Below the pieces are notes generated by a model. The model ran no database searches. It worked only from the letters and a program-made list of their open reading frames with translations, and was not told where the DNA came from. The translations under genes and the position numbers were made by a program. From Bolinopsis microptera (lineage: Eukaryota; Ctenophora; Tentaculata; Lobata; Bolinopsidae): a stretch of DNA of 60,000 bases. Shown here in pieces: positions 23,168 to 38,100 of this stretch. Position 1 is the stretch's first letter. Each line of letters begins with the position of its first letter. Location of the stretch: contig NC_087074.1 of assembly GCF_026151205.1 (NCBI RefSeq), positions 2,358,001-2,418,000 of the forward strand. Reading direction: 5' to 3'.

Positions 23168-26100
23168 CTTGTTTGTTTGTTTGTTTGTTTGTTTGTTTGT
23201 TTGTTTGTTTGTTTGTTTGTTTGTTTGTTTGTTTGTTTGTTTGTTTGTTTGTTTGTTTGTTTGTTTGTTTGTTTGTTTGTTTGTTTGTTTGTTTGTTTGT
23301 TTGTTTGTTTGTTTGTTTGTTTGTTTGTTTGTTTGTTTGTTTGTTTGTTTGTTTGTTTGTTTGTTTGTTTGTTTGTTTGTTTGTTAGGTATTACGCAAAC
23401 CAGATCAGCTACTGTGCAGAAATTAAACTAGCAAGCTTTTCAAAATTATGTGTGAACGACTACTAAGTAAGTTATCATAGCGATTACTATTAAGTTATAA
23501 TCAATCATAACCTTATTAGCAATAAATAAAGTTCATTTAATATTATAGTTACAATATGTACAGTATAACTAATAACTATAAGAGTCGGATCCCGAACTAA
23601 AACCGTCTCCTTTAGTTCAATATGATCGAAGGGCTGCCGTCTTTTCATTTGTTCATTTTTACACATCTTCTTTGTGATGTATACATTAGTGTCGTTTATC
23701 AGGGACATGTTTGTTTTGTGTACACACAGCCTACAGCGTGTCTACACACAGTTTTTTTATAATGTATTTAATGTATACAATATACGATGTATACAATGTA
23801 TACCATATACATCTTACATCCTTGTTATCAAGTTATCTAGAGACTTTTCTAGTGACATGGTATGATAACTGTAACAAGCGCTAGATAACCAAATATGTAC
23901 ATATATATTTATATGTCGCGGTATAACCGCAACAAAATCCTTGTTAAAGATTAAAACTTCTTTTTTTCAGTAAAGAAAGCGTTTGTGGATCCGGAAGATC
24001 AAGAAGTGGGTGCTCTTGACAAGTTTCTGATAGAGCACGCCACCTGTCTTCCCAAAGATAACTTTACTCTACTTCAGAAAATTGGAAATGGTATTTGAGT
24101 TTTGTTCATATTAGACGTGTGATACAGTGATAATGTCAGCCTTGTTTTTGTTGGTATTCAACAACTGTTGTTGTAGTGAACGTTCCAATAAGAGAATAAG
24201 GGGGCCACAAGTTAATACACATAAGCTGAGGGTTATAGCTCAACTACTTAGTGCCCACTAACTTATTCAGATAAGTATTTTGTTACACTGTTACACTGTA
24301 ACACTGTAACACTGTTACACTGTTACACTGTTACACTGTTACACTGTTACACTGTTACACTGTTACACTGTTACACTGTAACACTGTTACACTGTTACAC
24401 TGTTACACTGTTACACTGTTACACTGTTACACTGTTACACTGTTACATTGTTACACTGTTACACTGTTACACTGTTACACTGTTACACTGTTACACTGTT
24501 ACACTGTTACATTGTTACACTTTTACACTGTTACACTGTTACACTGTTACACTGTTACAGGTGCCTTTGGTGAGGTCTGGAAAGCCCGGTGTGAAACTGC
24601 TGTTAACGGAGATGATGTAGTCGCAGTTAAGTGTCTGAAAGTAAGTTTACTTAATTAGTCACTAGTTAGTTACTAGTTTAGTAACTAGTATAGTTACTAG
24701 TTAGTTACTAGTTTAGTTACTAGTTAGTAACTAGTTTAGTAACTAGTTTAGTTACTAGTTTAGTTACTAGTTTAGTTACTAGTTTAGTTACTAGTTTAGT
24801 TACTAGTTAGTTACTAGTTAGTCACTAGTTAGTTACTAGTTTAGTTACTAGTTAGTCACTAGTTAGTTACTAGTTTAGTCACTAGTTAGTTACTAGTTTA
24901 GTTACTAGTTTAGTTACTAGTTTAGTTACTAGTTTAGTTACTAGTTTAGTTACTAGTTTAGTTACTAGTTAGTTACTAGTTAGTCACTAGTTAGTTACTA
25001 GTTTAGTTACTAGTTAGTCACTAGTTAGTTACTAGTTTAGTCACTAGTTAGTTACTAGTTTAGTTACTAGTTTAGTTACTAGTTTAGTTACTAGTTTAGT
25101 TACTAGTTTAGTTGCTAGTTTAGTTACTAGTTTAGTTACTAGTATAGTTACTAGTTAGTCACTAGTTAGTCACTAGTTAGTAACTAGTTTAGTTACTAGT
25201 TAGTTACTAGTTTAGTTACTAGTTTAGTTACTAGTTAGTTACTAGTTAGTCACTAGTTAGTTACTAGTTTAGTTACTAGTTTAGTCACTAGTTAGTTACT
25301 AGTTAGTCACTAGTTAGTTACTAGTTTAGTAACTAGTTAGTTACTAGTTAGTTACTAGTTTAGTCACTAGTTAGTTACTAGTTTAGTTACTAGTTTAGTT
25401 ACTAGTTTAGTTACTAGTTTAGTTACTAGTTTAGTTACTAGTTAGTCACTAGTTAGTTACTAGTTTAGTCACTAGTTAGTTACTAGTTTAGTAACTAGTA
25501 TAGTTACTAGTTAGTTACTAGTTTAGTTACTAGTTAGTAACTAGTTTAGTTACTAGTTTAGTTACTAGTTTAGTTACTAGTTTAGTTACTAGTTTAGTTG
25601 CTAGTTTAGTTACTAGTTTAGTTACTAGTATAGTTACTAGTTAGTCACTAGTTAGTCACTAGTTAGTAACTAGTTTAGTTACTAGTTAGTTACTAGTTTA
25701 GTTACTAGTTTAGTTACTAGTTAGTTACTAGTCTAGTTAGTCACTAGTTAGTTACTAGTTTAGTTACTAGTTAGTCACTAGTTAGTTACTAGTTTAGTCA
25801 CTAGTTAGTTACTAGTTTAGTTACTAGTTTAGTTACTAGTTTAGTTACTAGTTTAGTTGCTAGTTTAGTTACTAGTTTAGTTACTAGTTAGTCACTAGTT
25901 AGTCACTAGTTAGTAACTAGTTTAGTTACTAGTTAGTTACTAGTTAGTCACTAGTTAGTTACTAGTTTAGTAACTAGTTAGTTACTAGTTAGTTACTAGT
26001 TTAGTCACTAGTTAGTTACTAGTTTAGTTACTAGTTTAGTTACTAGTTTAGTTACTAGTTTAGTTACTAGTTTAGTTACTAGTTAGTCACTAGTTAGTTA

Positions 26101-29100
26101 CTAGTTTAGTCACTAGTTAGTTACTAGTTTAGTTACTAGTTAGTAACTAGTTTAGTTACTAGTTTAGTTACTAGTTTAGTTACTAGTTTAGTTACTAGTT
26201 TAGTTGCTAGTTTAGTTACTAGTTTAGTTACTAGTATAGTTACTAGTTAGTCACTAGTTAGTCACTAGTTAGTAACTAGTTTAGTTACTAGTTAGTTACT
26301 AGTTTAGTTACTAGTTTAGTTACTAGTTAGTTACTAGTCTAGTTAGTCACTAGTTAGTTACTAGTTTAGTTACTAGTTAGTCACTAGTTAGTTACTAGTT
26401 TAGTCACTAGTTAGTTACTAGTTTAGTTACTAGTTTAGTTACTAGTTTAGTTACTAGTTTAGTTACTAGTTTAGTTGCTAGTTTAGTTACTAGTTTAGTT
26501 ACTAGTATAGTTACTAGTTAGTCACTAGTTAGTCACTAGTTAGTAACTAGTTTAGTTACTAGTTAGTTACTAGTTAGTCACTAGTTAGTAACTAGTTTAG
26601 TAACTAGTTAGTTACTAGTTAGTTACTAGTTTAGTCACTAGTTAGTTACTAGTTTAGTAACTAGTATAGTTACTAGTTTAGTTACTAGTTTAGTTACTAG
26701 TTTAGTTACTAGTTTAGTTACTAGTTAGTTACTAGTTAGTCACTAGTTAGTTACTAGTTTAGTTACTAGTTAGTCACTAGTTAGTTACTAGTTTAGTTAC
26801 TAGTAAGTCACTAGTTAGTTACTAGTTTAGTCACTAGTTAGTTACTAGTTTAGTTACTAGTTTAGTTACTAGTTTAGTTACTAGTTTAGTTACTAGTTTA
26901 GTTACTAGTTTAGTTACTAGTTAGTTACTAGTTAGTCACTAGTTAGTTACTAGTTTAGTTACTAGTTAGTCACTAGTTAGTTACTAGTTTAGTCACTAGT
27001 TAGTTACTAGTTTAGTTACTAGTTTAGTTACTAGTTTAGTTGCTAGTTTAGTTACTAGTTTAGTTACTAGTATAGTTACTAGTTAGTCACTAGTTAGTCA
27101 CTAGTTAGTCACTAGTTAGTTACTAGTTTAGTAACTAGTTAGTTACTAGTTAGTTACTAGTTTAGTCACTAGTTAGTTACTAGTTTAGTAACTAGTATAG
27201 TTACTAGTTAGTTACTAGTTTAGTTACTAGTTAGTAACTAGTTTAGTAACTAGTTTAGTTACTAGTTTAGTTACTAGTTTAGTTACTAGTTTAGTTACTA
27301 GTTTAGTTACTAGTTTAGTTACTAGTTAGTCACTAGTTAGTTACTAGTTTAGTTACTAGTTAGTCACTAGTTAGTTACTAGTTTAGTCACTAGTTAGTTA
27401 CTAGTTTAGTTACTAGTTTAGTTACTAGTTTAGTTACTAATTTAGTTACTAGTTTAGTTGCTAGTTTAGTTACTAGTTTAGTTACTAGTTTAGTTACTAG
27501 TATAGTTACTAGTTAGTCACTAGTTAGTCACTAGTTAGTTACTAGTTAGTCACTAGTTAGTTACTAGTTTAGTAACTAGTATAGTTACTAGTTAGTTACT
27601 AGTTTAGTTACTAGTTAGTAACTAGTTTAGTTACTAGTTTAATTACTAGTTTAGTTACTAGTTTAGTTACTAGTTTAGTTGCTAGTTTAGTTACTAGTTT
27701 AGTTACTAGTATAGGTACTAGTTAGTCACTAGTTAGTAACTAGTTTAGTTACTAGTTAGTTACTAGTATATTTACTAGTTTAGTTACTAGTTAGTTACTA
27801 GTTAGTCACTAGTTAGTTACTAGTTAGTCACTAGTTAGTTACTAGTTTAGTTACTAGTTAGTCACTAGTTAGTTACTAGTTTAGTCACTAGTTAGTTACT
27901 ATTTTAGTTACTAGTTTAGTTACTAGTTTAGTTACTAGTTTAGTTACTAGTTTAGTTGCTAGTTTAGTTACTAGTTTAGTTACTAGTATAGTTACTAGTT
28001 AGTCACTAGTTAGTCACTAGTTAGTTACTAGTTAGTCACTAGTTAGTTACTAGTTTAGTAACTAGTTAGTTACTAGTTAGTTACTAGTTTAGTCACTAGT
28101 TAGTTACTAGTCTAGTAACTAGTATAGTTACTAGTTAGTTACTAATTTAGTTACTAGTTAGTAACTAGTTTAGTAACTAGTTTAGTTACTAGTTTAGTTA
28201 CTAGTTTAGTTACTAGTTTAGTTACTAGTTTAGTTACTAGTTTAGTTACTAGTTAGTTACTAGTTAGTCACTAATTAGTTACTAGTTTAGTTACTAGTTA
28301 GTCACTAGTTAGTTACTAGTTTAGTCACTAGTTAGTTACTAGTTTAGTTACTAGTTTAGTTACTAGTTTAGTTACTAGTTTAGTTACTAGTTTAGTTACT
28401 AGTTTAGTTACTAGTTAGTCACTAGTTTAGTTACTAGTTAGTTACTAGTTAGTCACTAGTTAATTACTAGTTTAGTAACTAGTTAGTTACTAGTTAGTTA
28501 CTAGTTTAGTCACTAGTTAGTTACTAGTTTAGTTACTAGTTTAGTTACTAGTTTAGTTACTAGTTTAGTTACTAGTTTAGTTACTAGTTTAGTTACTAGT
28601 TAGTCACTAGTTAGTTACTAGTTTAGTCACTAGTTAGTTACTAGTTTAGTAACTAGTATAGTTACTAGTTAGTTACTAGTTTAGTTACTAGTTAGTAACT
28701 AGTTTAGTAACTAGTTTAGTTACTAGTTTAGTTACTAGTTTAGTTACTAGTTTAGTTACTAGTTTAGTTACTAGTTAGTTACTAGTTAGTCACTAGTTAG
28801 TTACTAGTTTAGTTACTAGTTAGTCACTAGTTAGTTACTAGTTTAGTCACTAGTTAGTTACTAGTTTAGTTACTAGTTTAGTTACTAGTTTAGTTACTAG
28901 TTTAGTTACTAGTTTAGTTACTAGTCTAGTTACTAGTTAGTTACTAGTTAGTCACTAGTTAGTTACTAGTTAGTTACTAGTTAGTCACTAGTTAGTCACT
29001 AGTTAGTTACTAGTTAGTTACTAGTTAGTCACTAGTTAGTTACTAGTTAATCACTAGTTAGTTACTAGTTTAGTTACTAGTTTAGTTACTAGTTTAGTTA

Positions 29101-32100
29101 CTAGTTTAGTTACTAGTTTAGTTACTAGTTTAGTTACTAGTTTAGTTTCTAGTTTAGTTACTAGTTTAGTTGCTAGTTTAGTTACTAGTTTAGTTACTAG
29201 TATAGTTACTAGTTAGTCACTAGTTAGTCACTAGTTAGTTACTAGTTTAGTAACTAGTATAGTTACTAGTTAGTCACTAGTTAGTTACTAGTTAGTCACT
29301 AGTTAGTTACTAGTTTAGTTACTAGTTAGTCACTAGTTAGTTACTAGTTAGTTACTAGTTAGTCACTAGTTAGTTACTAGTTAGTCACTAGTTACTAGTT
29401 TAGTTACTAGTTAGTCACTAGTTAGTTACTAGTTTAGTCACTAGTTAGTTACTAGTTTAGTTACTAGTTTAGTTACTAGTTTAGTTACTAGTTTAGTTAC
29501 TAGTTTAGTTACTAGTTAGTCACTAGTTAGTTACTAGTATAGTTACTAGTTAGTTACTAGTTTAGTCACTAGTTAGTTACTAGTTTAGTTACTAGTTTAG
29601 TTACTAGTTTAGTTACTAGTTTAGTTACTAGTTTAGTTGCTAGTTTAGTTACTAGTTAAGTTACTTTTATAGTTACTAGTTAGTCACTAGTTAGTCACTA
29701 GTAAGTAACTAGTTTAGTTACTAGTTAGTTACTTGTTTAGTTACTAGTTTAGTTACTAGTTAGTTACTAGTTAGTCATTTGTTAGTTACTAGTTTAGTTA
29801 CTAGTTAGTCACTAGTTAGTTACTAGTTTAGTCACTAGTTAGTTACTAGTTTAGTTACTAGTTTAGTTACTAGTTTAGTTACTAGTTTAGTTACTAGTTT
29901 AGTTGCTAGTTTAGTTACTAGTTTAGTTGCTAGTATAGTTACTAGTTAGTCACTAGTTAGTCACTAGTTAATAACTAGTTTAGTTACTAGTTAGTTACTA
30001 GTAGTCACTAGTTAGTTACTAGTTTAGTAACTAGTTAGTTACTAGTTAGTTACTAGTTTAGTCACTAGTTAGTTACTAGTTTAGTTACTAGTTTAGTTAC
30101 TAGTTTAGTTACTAGTTTAGTTACTAGTTTAGTTACTAGTTTAGTTACTAGTTAGTCACTTGTTAGTTACTAGTTTAGTCACTAGTTAGTTACTAGTTTA
30201 GTTACTAGTTTAGTTACTAGTTTAGTTACTAGTTTAGTTACTAGTTAGTTACTAGTTAGTCACTAGTTAGTTACTAGTTTAGTTACTAGTTAGTCACTAG
30301 TTAGTTACTAGTTTAGTCACTAGTTAGTTACTAGTTTAGTTACTAGTTTAGTTACTAGTTTAGTTACTAGTTTAGTTACTAGTTTAGTTGCTAGTTTAGT
30401 TACTAGTTTAGTTACTAGTATAGTTACTAGTTAGTCACTAGTTAGTCACTAGTTAGTAACTAGTTTAGTTACTAGTTAGTTACTAGTTAGTCACTAGTTA
30501 GTTACTAGTTTAGTAACTAGTTAATTACTAGTTTAGTTATTAGTTAGTCACTAGTTAGTTACTAGTTTAGTAACTAGTATAGTTACTAGTTTAGTTACTA
30601 GTTTAGTTACTAGTTTAGTTACTAGTTTAGTTACTAGTTAGTTACTAGTTAGTCACTAGTTAGTTACTAGTTTAGTTACTAGTTAGTCACTAGTTAGTTA
30701 CTAGTTTAGTTACTAGTAAGTCACTAGTTAGTTACTAGTTTAGTCACTAGTTAGTTACTAGTTTAGTTACTAGTTTAGTTACTAGTTTAGTTACTAGTTT
30801 AGTTACTAGTTTAGTTACTAGTTTAGTTACTAGTTAGTTACTAGTTAGTCACTAGTTAGTTACTAGTTTAGTTACTAGTTAGTCACTAGTTAGTTACTAG
30901 TTTAGTCACTAGTTAGTTACTAGTTTAGTTACTAGTTTAGTTACTAGTTTAGTTGCTAGTTTAGTTACTAGTTTAGTTACTAGTATAGTTACTAGTTAGT
31001 CACTAGTTAGTCACTAGTTAGTTACTAGTTTAGTAACTAGTTAGTTACTAGTTAGTTACTAGTTTAGTCACTAGTTAGTTACTAGTTTAGTAACTAGTAT
31101 AGTTACTAGTTAGTTACTAGTTTAGTTACTAGTTAGTAACTAGTTTAGTAACTAGTTTAGTTACTAGTTTAGTTACTAGTTTAGTTACTAGTTTAGTTAC
31201 TAGTTTAGTTACTAGTTAGTCACTAGTTAGTTACTAGTTTAGTTACTAGTTAGTCACTAGTTAGTTACTAGTTAGTCACTAGTTAGTTACTAGTTTAGTT
31301 ACTAGTTTAGTTACTAGTTTAGTTACTAGTTTAGTTACTAGTTTAGTTGCTAGTTTAGTTACTAGTTTAGTTACTAGTTTAGTTACTAGTATAGTTACTA
31401 GTTAGTCACTAGTTAGTCACTAGTTAGTTACTAGTTAGTCACTAGTTAGTTACTAGTTTAGTAACTTGTATAGTTACTAGTTAGTTACTAGTTTAGTTAC
31501 TAGTTAGTAACTAGTTTAGTTACTAGTTTAGTTACTAGTTTAGTTACTAGTTTAGTTACTAGTTTAGTTGCTAGTTTAGTTACTAGTTTAGTTACTAGTA
31601 TAGTTACTAGTTAGTCACTAGTTAGTAACTAGTTTAGTTACTAGTTAGTTACTAGTTTAGTTACTAGTTTAGTTACTAGTTAGTTACTAGTTAGTCACTA
31701 GTTAGTTACTAGTTAGTCACTAGTTAGTTACTAGTTTAATTACTAGTTAGTCACTAGTTAGTTACTAGTTTAGTCACTAGTTAGTTACTAGTTTAGTTAC
31801 TAGTTTAGTTACTAGTTTAGTTACTAGTTTAGTTACTAGTTTAGTTGCTAGTTTAGTTACTAGTTTAGTTACTAGTTAGTTACTAGTTAGTCACTAGTTA
31901 GTCACTAGTTAGTTACTAGTTAGTCACTAGTTAGTTACTAGTTTAGTAACTAGTTAGTTACTAGTTAGTTACTAGTTTAGTCACTAGTTAGTTACTAGTT
32001 TAGTAACTAGTATAGTTACTAGTTAGTTACTAGTTTAGTTACTAGTTAGTAACTAGTTTAGTAACTAGTTTAGTTACTAGTTTAGTTACTAGTTTAGTTA

Positions 32101-35100
32101 CTAGTTTAGTTACTAGTTTAGTTACTAGTTAGTTACTAGTTAGTCACTAGTTAGTTACTAGTTTAGTTACTAGTTAGTCACTAGTTAGTTACTAGTTTAG
32201 TCACTAGTTAGTTACTAGTTTAGTTACTAGTTTAGTTACTAGTTTAGTTACTAGTTTAGTTACTAGTTTAGTTACTAGTTTAGTTACTAGTTAGTCACTA
32301 GTTTAGTTACTAGTTAGTTACTAGTTAGTCACTAGTTAGTTACTAGTTTAGTAACTAGTTAGTTACTAGTTAGTTACTAGTTTAGTCACTAGTTAGTTAC
32401 TAGTTTAGTTACTAGTTTAGTTACTAGTTTAGTTACTAGTTTAGTTACTAGTTTAGTTACTAGTTTAGTTACTAGTTAGTCACTAGTTAGTTACTAGTTT
32501 AGTCACTAGTTAGTTACTAGTTTAGTAACTAGTATAGTTACTAGTTAGTTACTAGTTTAGTTACTAGTTAGTAACTAGTTTAGTAACTAGTTTAGTTACT
32601 AGTTTAGTTACTAGTTTAGTTACTAGTTTAGTTACTAGTTTAGTTACTAGTTAGTTACTAGGTTAGTCACTAGTTAGTTACTAGTTTAGTCACTAGTTAG
32701 TTACTAGTTTAGTCACTAGTTAGTTACTAGTTTAGTTACTAGTTTAGTTACTAGTTTAGTTACTAGTTTAGTTATTAGTTTAGTTACTAGTTTAGTTACT
32801 AGTTGGTTACTAGTTAGTCACTAGTTAGTTACTAGTTTAGTTACTAGTTAGTCACTAGTTAGTTACTAGTTTAGTCACTAGTTAGTTACTAGTTTAGTTA
32901 CTAGTTTAGTTACTAGTTAGTTACTAGTTTAGTCACTAGTTAGTTACTAGTTTAGTTACTAGTTTAGTTACTAGTTTAGTTACTAGTTTAGTTACTAGTT
33001 TAGTTACTAGTTTAGTTACTAGTTGGTTACTAGTTAGTCACTAGTTAGTTACTAGTTTAGTTACTAGTTAGTCACTAGTTAGTTACTAGTTTAGTCACTA
33101 GTTAGTTACTAGTTTAGTTACTAGTTTAGTTACTAGTTTAGTTACTAGTTTAGTTACTAGTTAGTTGCTAGTTTAGTTACTAGTTTAGTTCCTAGTATAG
33201 TTACTAGTTAGTCACTAGTTAGTCACTAGTTAGTAACTAGTTTAGTTACTAGTTAGTTACTAGTTTAGTTACTAGTTAGTTACTAGTTTAGTTACTAGTT
33301 AGTTACTAGTTTAGTTACTAGTTTAGTTACTAGTTAGTTACTAGTTAGTCACTTGTTAGTTACTAGTTAGTCACTAGTTAGTTACTAGTTTAGTTACTAG
33401 TTAGTCACTAGTTAGTTACTAGTTTAGTCACTAGTTAGTTACTAGTTTAGTTACTAGTTTAGTTACTAGTTTAGTTACTAGTTTAGTTACTAGTTTAGTT
33501 GCTAGTTTAGTTACTAGTTTAGTTGCTAGTATAGTTACTAGTTAGTCACTAGTTAGTCACTAGTTAGTTACTAGTTAGTCACTAGTTAGTTACTAGTTTA
33601 GTAACTAGTTAGTTACTAGTTAGTTACTAGTTTAGTCACTAGTTAGTTACTAGTTTAGTAACTAGTATAGTTACTAGTTAGTTACTAGTTTAGTTACTAG
33701 TTAGTAACTAGTTTAGTAACTAGTTTAGTTACTAGTTTAGTTACTAGTTTAGTTACTAGTTTAGTTACTAGTTTAGTTACTAGTTAGTTACTAGTTAGTC
33801 ACTAGTTAGTTACTAGTTTAGTTACTAGTTAGTCACTAGTTAGTTACTAGTTTAGTTACTAGTTTAGTTACTAGTTTAGTTACTAGTTTAGTTACTAGTT
33901 TAGTTGCTAGTTTAGTTACTAGTTTAGTTACTAGTTTAGTTACTAGTATAGTTACTAGTTAGTCACTAGTTAGTCACTAGTTAGTTACTATTTAGTCACT
34001 AGTTAGTTACTAGTTTAGTAACTAGTATAGTTACTAGTTAGTTACTAGTTTAGTTACTAGTTAGTAACTAGTTTAGTTACTAGTTTAGTTACTAGTTTAG
34101 TTACTAGTTTAGTTACTAGTTTAGTTGCTAGTTTAGTTACTAGTTTAGTTACTAGTATAGTTACTAGTTAGTCACTAGTTAGTCACTAGTTAGTAACTAG
34201 TTTAGTTACTAGTTAGTTACTAGTTTAGTTACTAGTTTAGTTACTAGTTAGTTACTAGTTAGTCACTAGTTAGTTACTAGTTAGTCACTAGTTAGTTACT
34301 AGTTTAATTACTAGTTAGTCACTAGTTAGTTACTAGTTTAGTCACTAGTTAGTTACTAGTTTAGTTACTAGTTTAGTTACTAGTTTAGTTACTAGTTTAG
34401 TTACTAGTTTAGTTGCTAGTTTAGTTACTAGTTTAGTTACTAGTTAGTTACTAGTTAGTCACTAGTTAGTCACTAGTTAGTTACTAGTTAGTCACTAGTT
34501 AGTTACTAGTTTAGTAACTAGTTAGTTACTAGTTAGTTACTAGTTTAGTCACTAGTTAGTTACTAGTTTAGTAACTAGTATAGTTACTAGTTAGTTACTA
34601 GTTTAGTTACTAGTTAGTAACTAGTTTAGTAACTAGTTTAGTTACTAGTTTAGTTACTAGTTTAGTTACTAGTTTAGTTACTAGTTTAGTTACTAGTTAG
34701 TTACTAGTTAGTCACTAGTTAGTTACTAGTTTAGTTACTAGTTAGTCACTAGTTAGTTACTAGTTTAGTCACTAGTTAGTTACTAGTTTAGTTACTAGTT
34801 TAGTTACTAGTTTAGTTACTAGTTTAGTTACTAGTTTAGTTGCTAGTTTAGTTATTAGTTTAGTTACTAGTATAGTTACTAGTTAGTCACTAGTTTAGTT
34901 ACTAGTTAGTTACTAGTTAGTCACTAGTTAGTTACTAGTTTAGTAACTAGTTAGTTACTAGTTAGTTACTAGTTTAGTCACTAGTTAGTTACTAGTTTAG
35001 TTACTAGTTTAGTTACTAGTTTAGTTACTAGTTTAGTTACTAGTTTAGTTACTAGTTTAGTTACTAGTTAGTCACTAGTTAGTTACTAGTTTAGTCACTA

Positions 35101-38100
35101 GTTAGTTACTAGTTTAGTAACTAGTATAGTTACTAGTTAGTTACTAGTTTAGTTACTAGTTAGTAACTAGTTTAGTAACTAGTTTAGTTACTAGTTTAGT
35201 TACTAGTTTAGTTACTAGTTTGGTTACTAGTTTAGTTACTAGTTTAGTTACTAGTTAGTTACTAGTTAGTCACTAGTTAGTTACTAGTTTAGTTACTAGT
35301 TAGTCACTAGTTAGTTACTAGTTTAGTCACTAGTTAGTTACTAGTTTAGTTACTAGTTTAGTTACTAGTTTAGTTACTAGTTTAGTTACTAGTTTAGTTA
35401 CTAGTTTAGTTACTAGTTGGTTACTAGTTAGTCACTAGTTAGTTACTAGTTTAGTTACTAGTTAGTCACTAGTTAGTTACTAGTTTAGTCACTAGTTAGT
35501 TACTAGTTTAGTTACTAGTTTAGTTACTAGTTTAGTTACTAGTTTAGTTACTAATTTAGTTGCTAGTTTAGTTACTAGTTTAGTTCCTAGTATAGTTACT
35601 AGTTAGTCACTAGTTAGTCACTAGTTAGTAACTAGTTTAGTTACTAGTTAGTTACTAGTTTAGTTACTAGTTAGTTACTAGTTTAGTTACTAGTTTAGTT
35701 ACTAGTTAGTCACTAGTTAGTTACTAGTTTAGTCACTAGTTAGTTACTAGTTTAGTTACTAGTTTAGTTACTAGTTTAGTTACTAGTTTAGTTACTAGTT
35801 TAGTTACTAGTTTAGTTACTAGTTTAGTTGCTAGTTTAGTTACTAGTTTAGTTACTAGTATAGTTACTAGTTAGTCACTAGTTAGTCACTAGTTAGTAAC
35901 TAGTTTAGTTACTAGTTAGTTACTAGTTAGTCACTAGTTTAGTAACTAGTTAGTTACTAGTTAGTTACTAGTTTAGTCACTAGTTAGTTACTAGTTTAGT
36001 TACTAGTTTAGTTACTAGTTTAGTTACTAGTTTAGTTACTAGTTTAGTTACTAATTTAGTTACTAGTTTAGTAACTAGTATAGTTACTAGTTAGTTACTA
36101 GTTTAGTTACTAGTTAGTAACTAGTTTAGTAACTAGTTTAGTTACTAGTTTAGTTACTAGTTTAGTTACTAGTTTAGTTACTAGTTAGTTACTAGTTAGT
36201 CACTAGTTAGTTACTAGTTTAGTTACTAGTTAGTCACTAGTTAGTTACTAGTTTAGTCACTAGTTAGTTACTAGTTTAGTTACTAGTTTAGTTACTAGTT
36301 TAATTACTAGTTTAGTTACTAGTTTAGTTACTAGTTAGTTACTAGTTAGTCACTAGTTAGTTACTAGTTTAGTTACTAGTTAGTCACTAGTTAGTTACTA
36401 GTTTAGTCACTAGTTAGTTACTAGTTTAGTTACTAGTTTAGTTACTAGTATAGTTACTAGTTAGTCACTAGTTAGTCACTAGTTAGTAACTAGTTTAGTT
36501 ACTAGTTAGTTACTAGTTTAGTTACTAGTTTAGTTACTAGTTAGTTACTAGTTAGTCACTAGTTAGTTACTAGTTTAGTTACTAGTTAGTCACTAGTTAG
36601 TTACTAGTTTAGTCACTAGTAAGTTACTAGTTTAGTCACTAGTTAGTTACTAGTTTAGTTACTAGTTTAGTTACTAGTTTAGTTACTAGTTAGTTACTAG
36701 TTAATCACTAGTTAGTTACTAGTTTAGTTACTAGTTTAGTTACTAGTTTAGTTACTAGTTTAGTTGCTAGTTTAGTTACTAGTTTAGTTGCTAGTATAGT
36801 TACTAGTTAGTCACTAGTTAGTCACTAGTTAGTAACTAGTTTAGTTACTAGTTAGTTACTAGTTAGTCACTAGTTAGTTACTAGTTTAGTAACTAGTTAG
36901 TTACTAGTTAGTTACTAGTTTAGTCACTAGTTAGTTACTAGTTTAGTTACTAGTTTAGTTACTAGTTTAGTTACTAGTTTAGTTACTAGTTTAGTTACTA
37001 GTTAGTCACTTGTTAGTTACTAGTTTAGTCACTAGTTAGTTACTAGTTTAGTTACTAGTTTAGTTACTAGTTTAGTTACTAGTTTAGTTACTAGTTAGTT
37101 ACTAGTTAGTCACTAGTTAGTTACTAGTTTAGTTACTAGTTAATCACTAGTTAGTCACTAGTTAGTAACTAGTTTAGTTACTAGTTAGTTACTAGTTAGT
37201 CACTAGTTAGTTACTAGTTTAGTAACTAGTTAGTTACTAGTTAGTTACTAGTAGTTACTAGTTCACTAGTTAGTTACTAGTTTAGTTACTAGTTTAGTTA
37301 CTAGTTTAGTTACTAGTTTAGTTACTAGTTAGTCACTTGTTAGTTACTAGTTTAGTCACTAGTTAGTTACTAGTTTAGTTACTAGTTTAGTTACTAGTTT
37401 AGTTACTAGTTAGTTACTAGTTAGTCACTAGTTAGTTACTAGTTTAGATACTAGTTAGTCACTAGTTAGTTACTAGTTTAGTTACTAGTTTAGTTACTAG
37501 TTTAGTTGCTAGTTTAGTTACTAGTTTAGTTGCTAGTATAGTTACTAGTTAGTCACTAGTTAGTCACTAGTTAGTAACTAGTTTAGTTACTAGTTAGTTA
37601 CTAGTTAGTCACTAGTTAGTTACTAGTTTAGTAACTAGTTAGTTACTAGTTAGTTACTAGTTTAGTCACTAGTTAGTTACTAGTTTAGTTACTAGTTTAG
37701 TTACTAGTTTAGTTACTAGTTTAGTTACTAGTTTAGTTACTAGTTAGTCACTAGTTAGTTACTAGTTTAGTCACTAGTTAGTTACTAGTTTAGTTACTAG
37801 TTTAGTTACTAGTTTAGTTACTAGTTTAGTTACTAGTTAGTTACTAGTTAGTCACTAGTTAGTTACTAGTTTAGTTACTAGTTAATCTAGTTAGTCACTA
37901 GTTAGTAACTAGTTTAGTTACTAGTTAGTTACTAGTTAGTCACTAGTTAGTTACTAGTTTAGTAACTAGTTAGTTACTAGTTAGTTACTAGTTTAGTCAC
38001 TAGTTAGTTACTAGTTTAGTTACTAGTTTAGTTACTAGTTTAGTTACTAGTTTAGTTACTAGTTAGTCACTTGTTAGTTACTAGTTTAGTCACTAGTTAG

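Noticed and set aside
23169-23466. Phe-Val-Cys-Leu repeat proteins in three frames
   Set aside because: Translation of the (TTTG)n microsatellite within an intron; no splice or start context.
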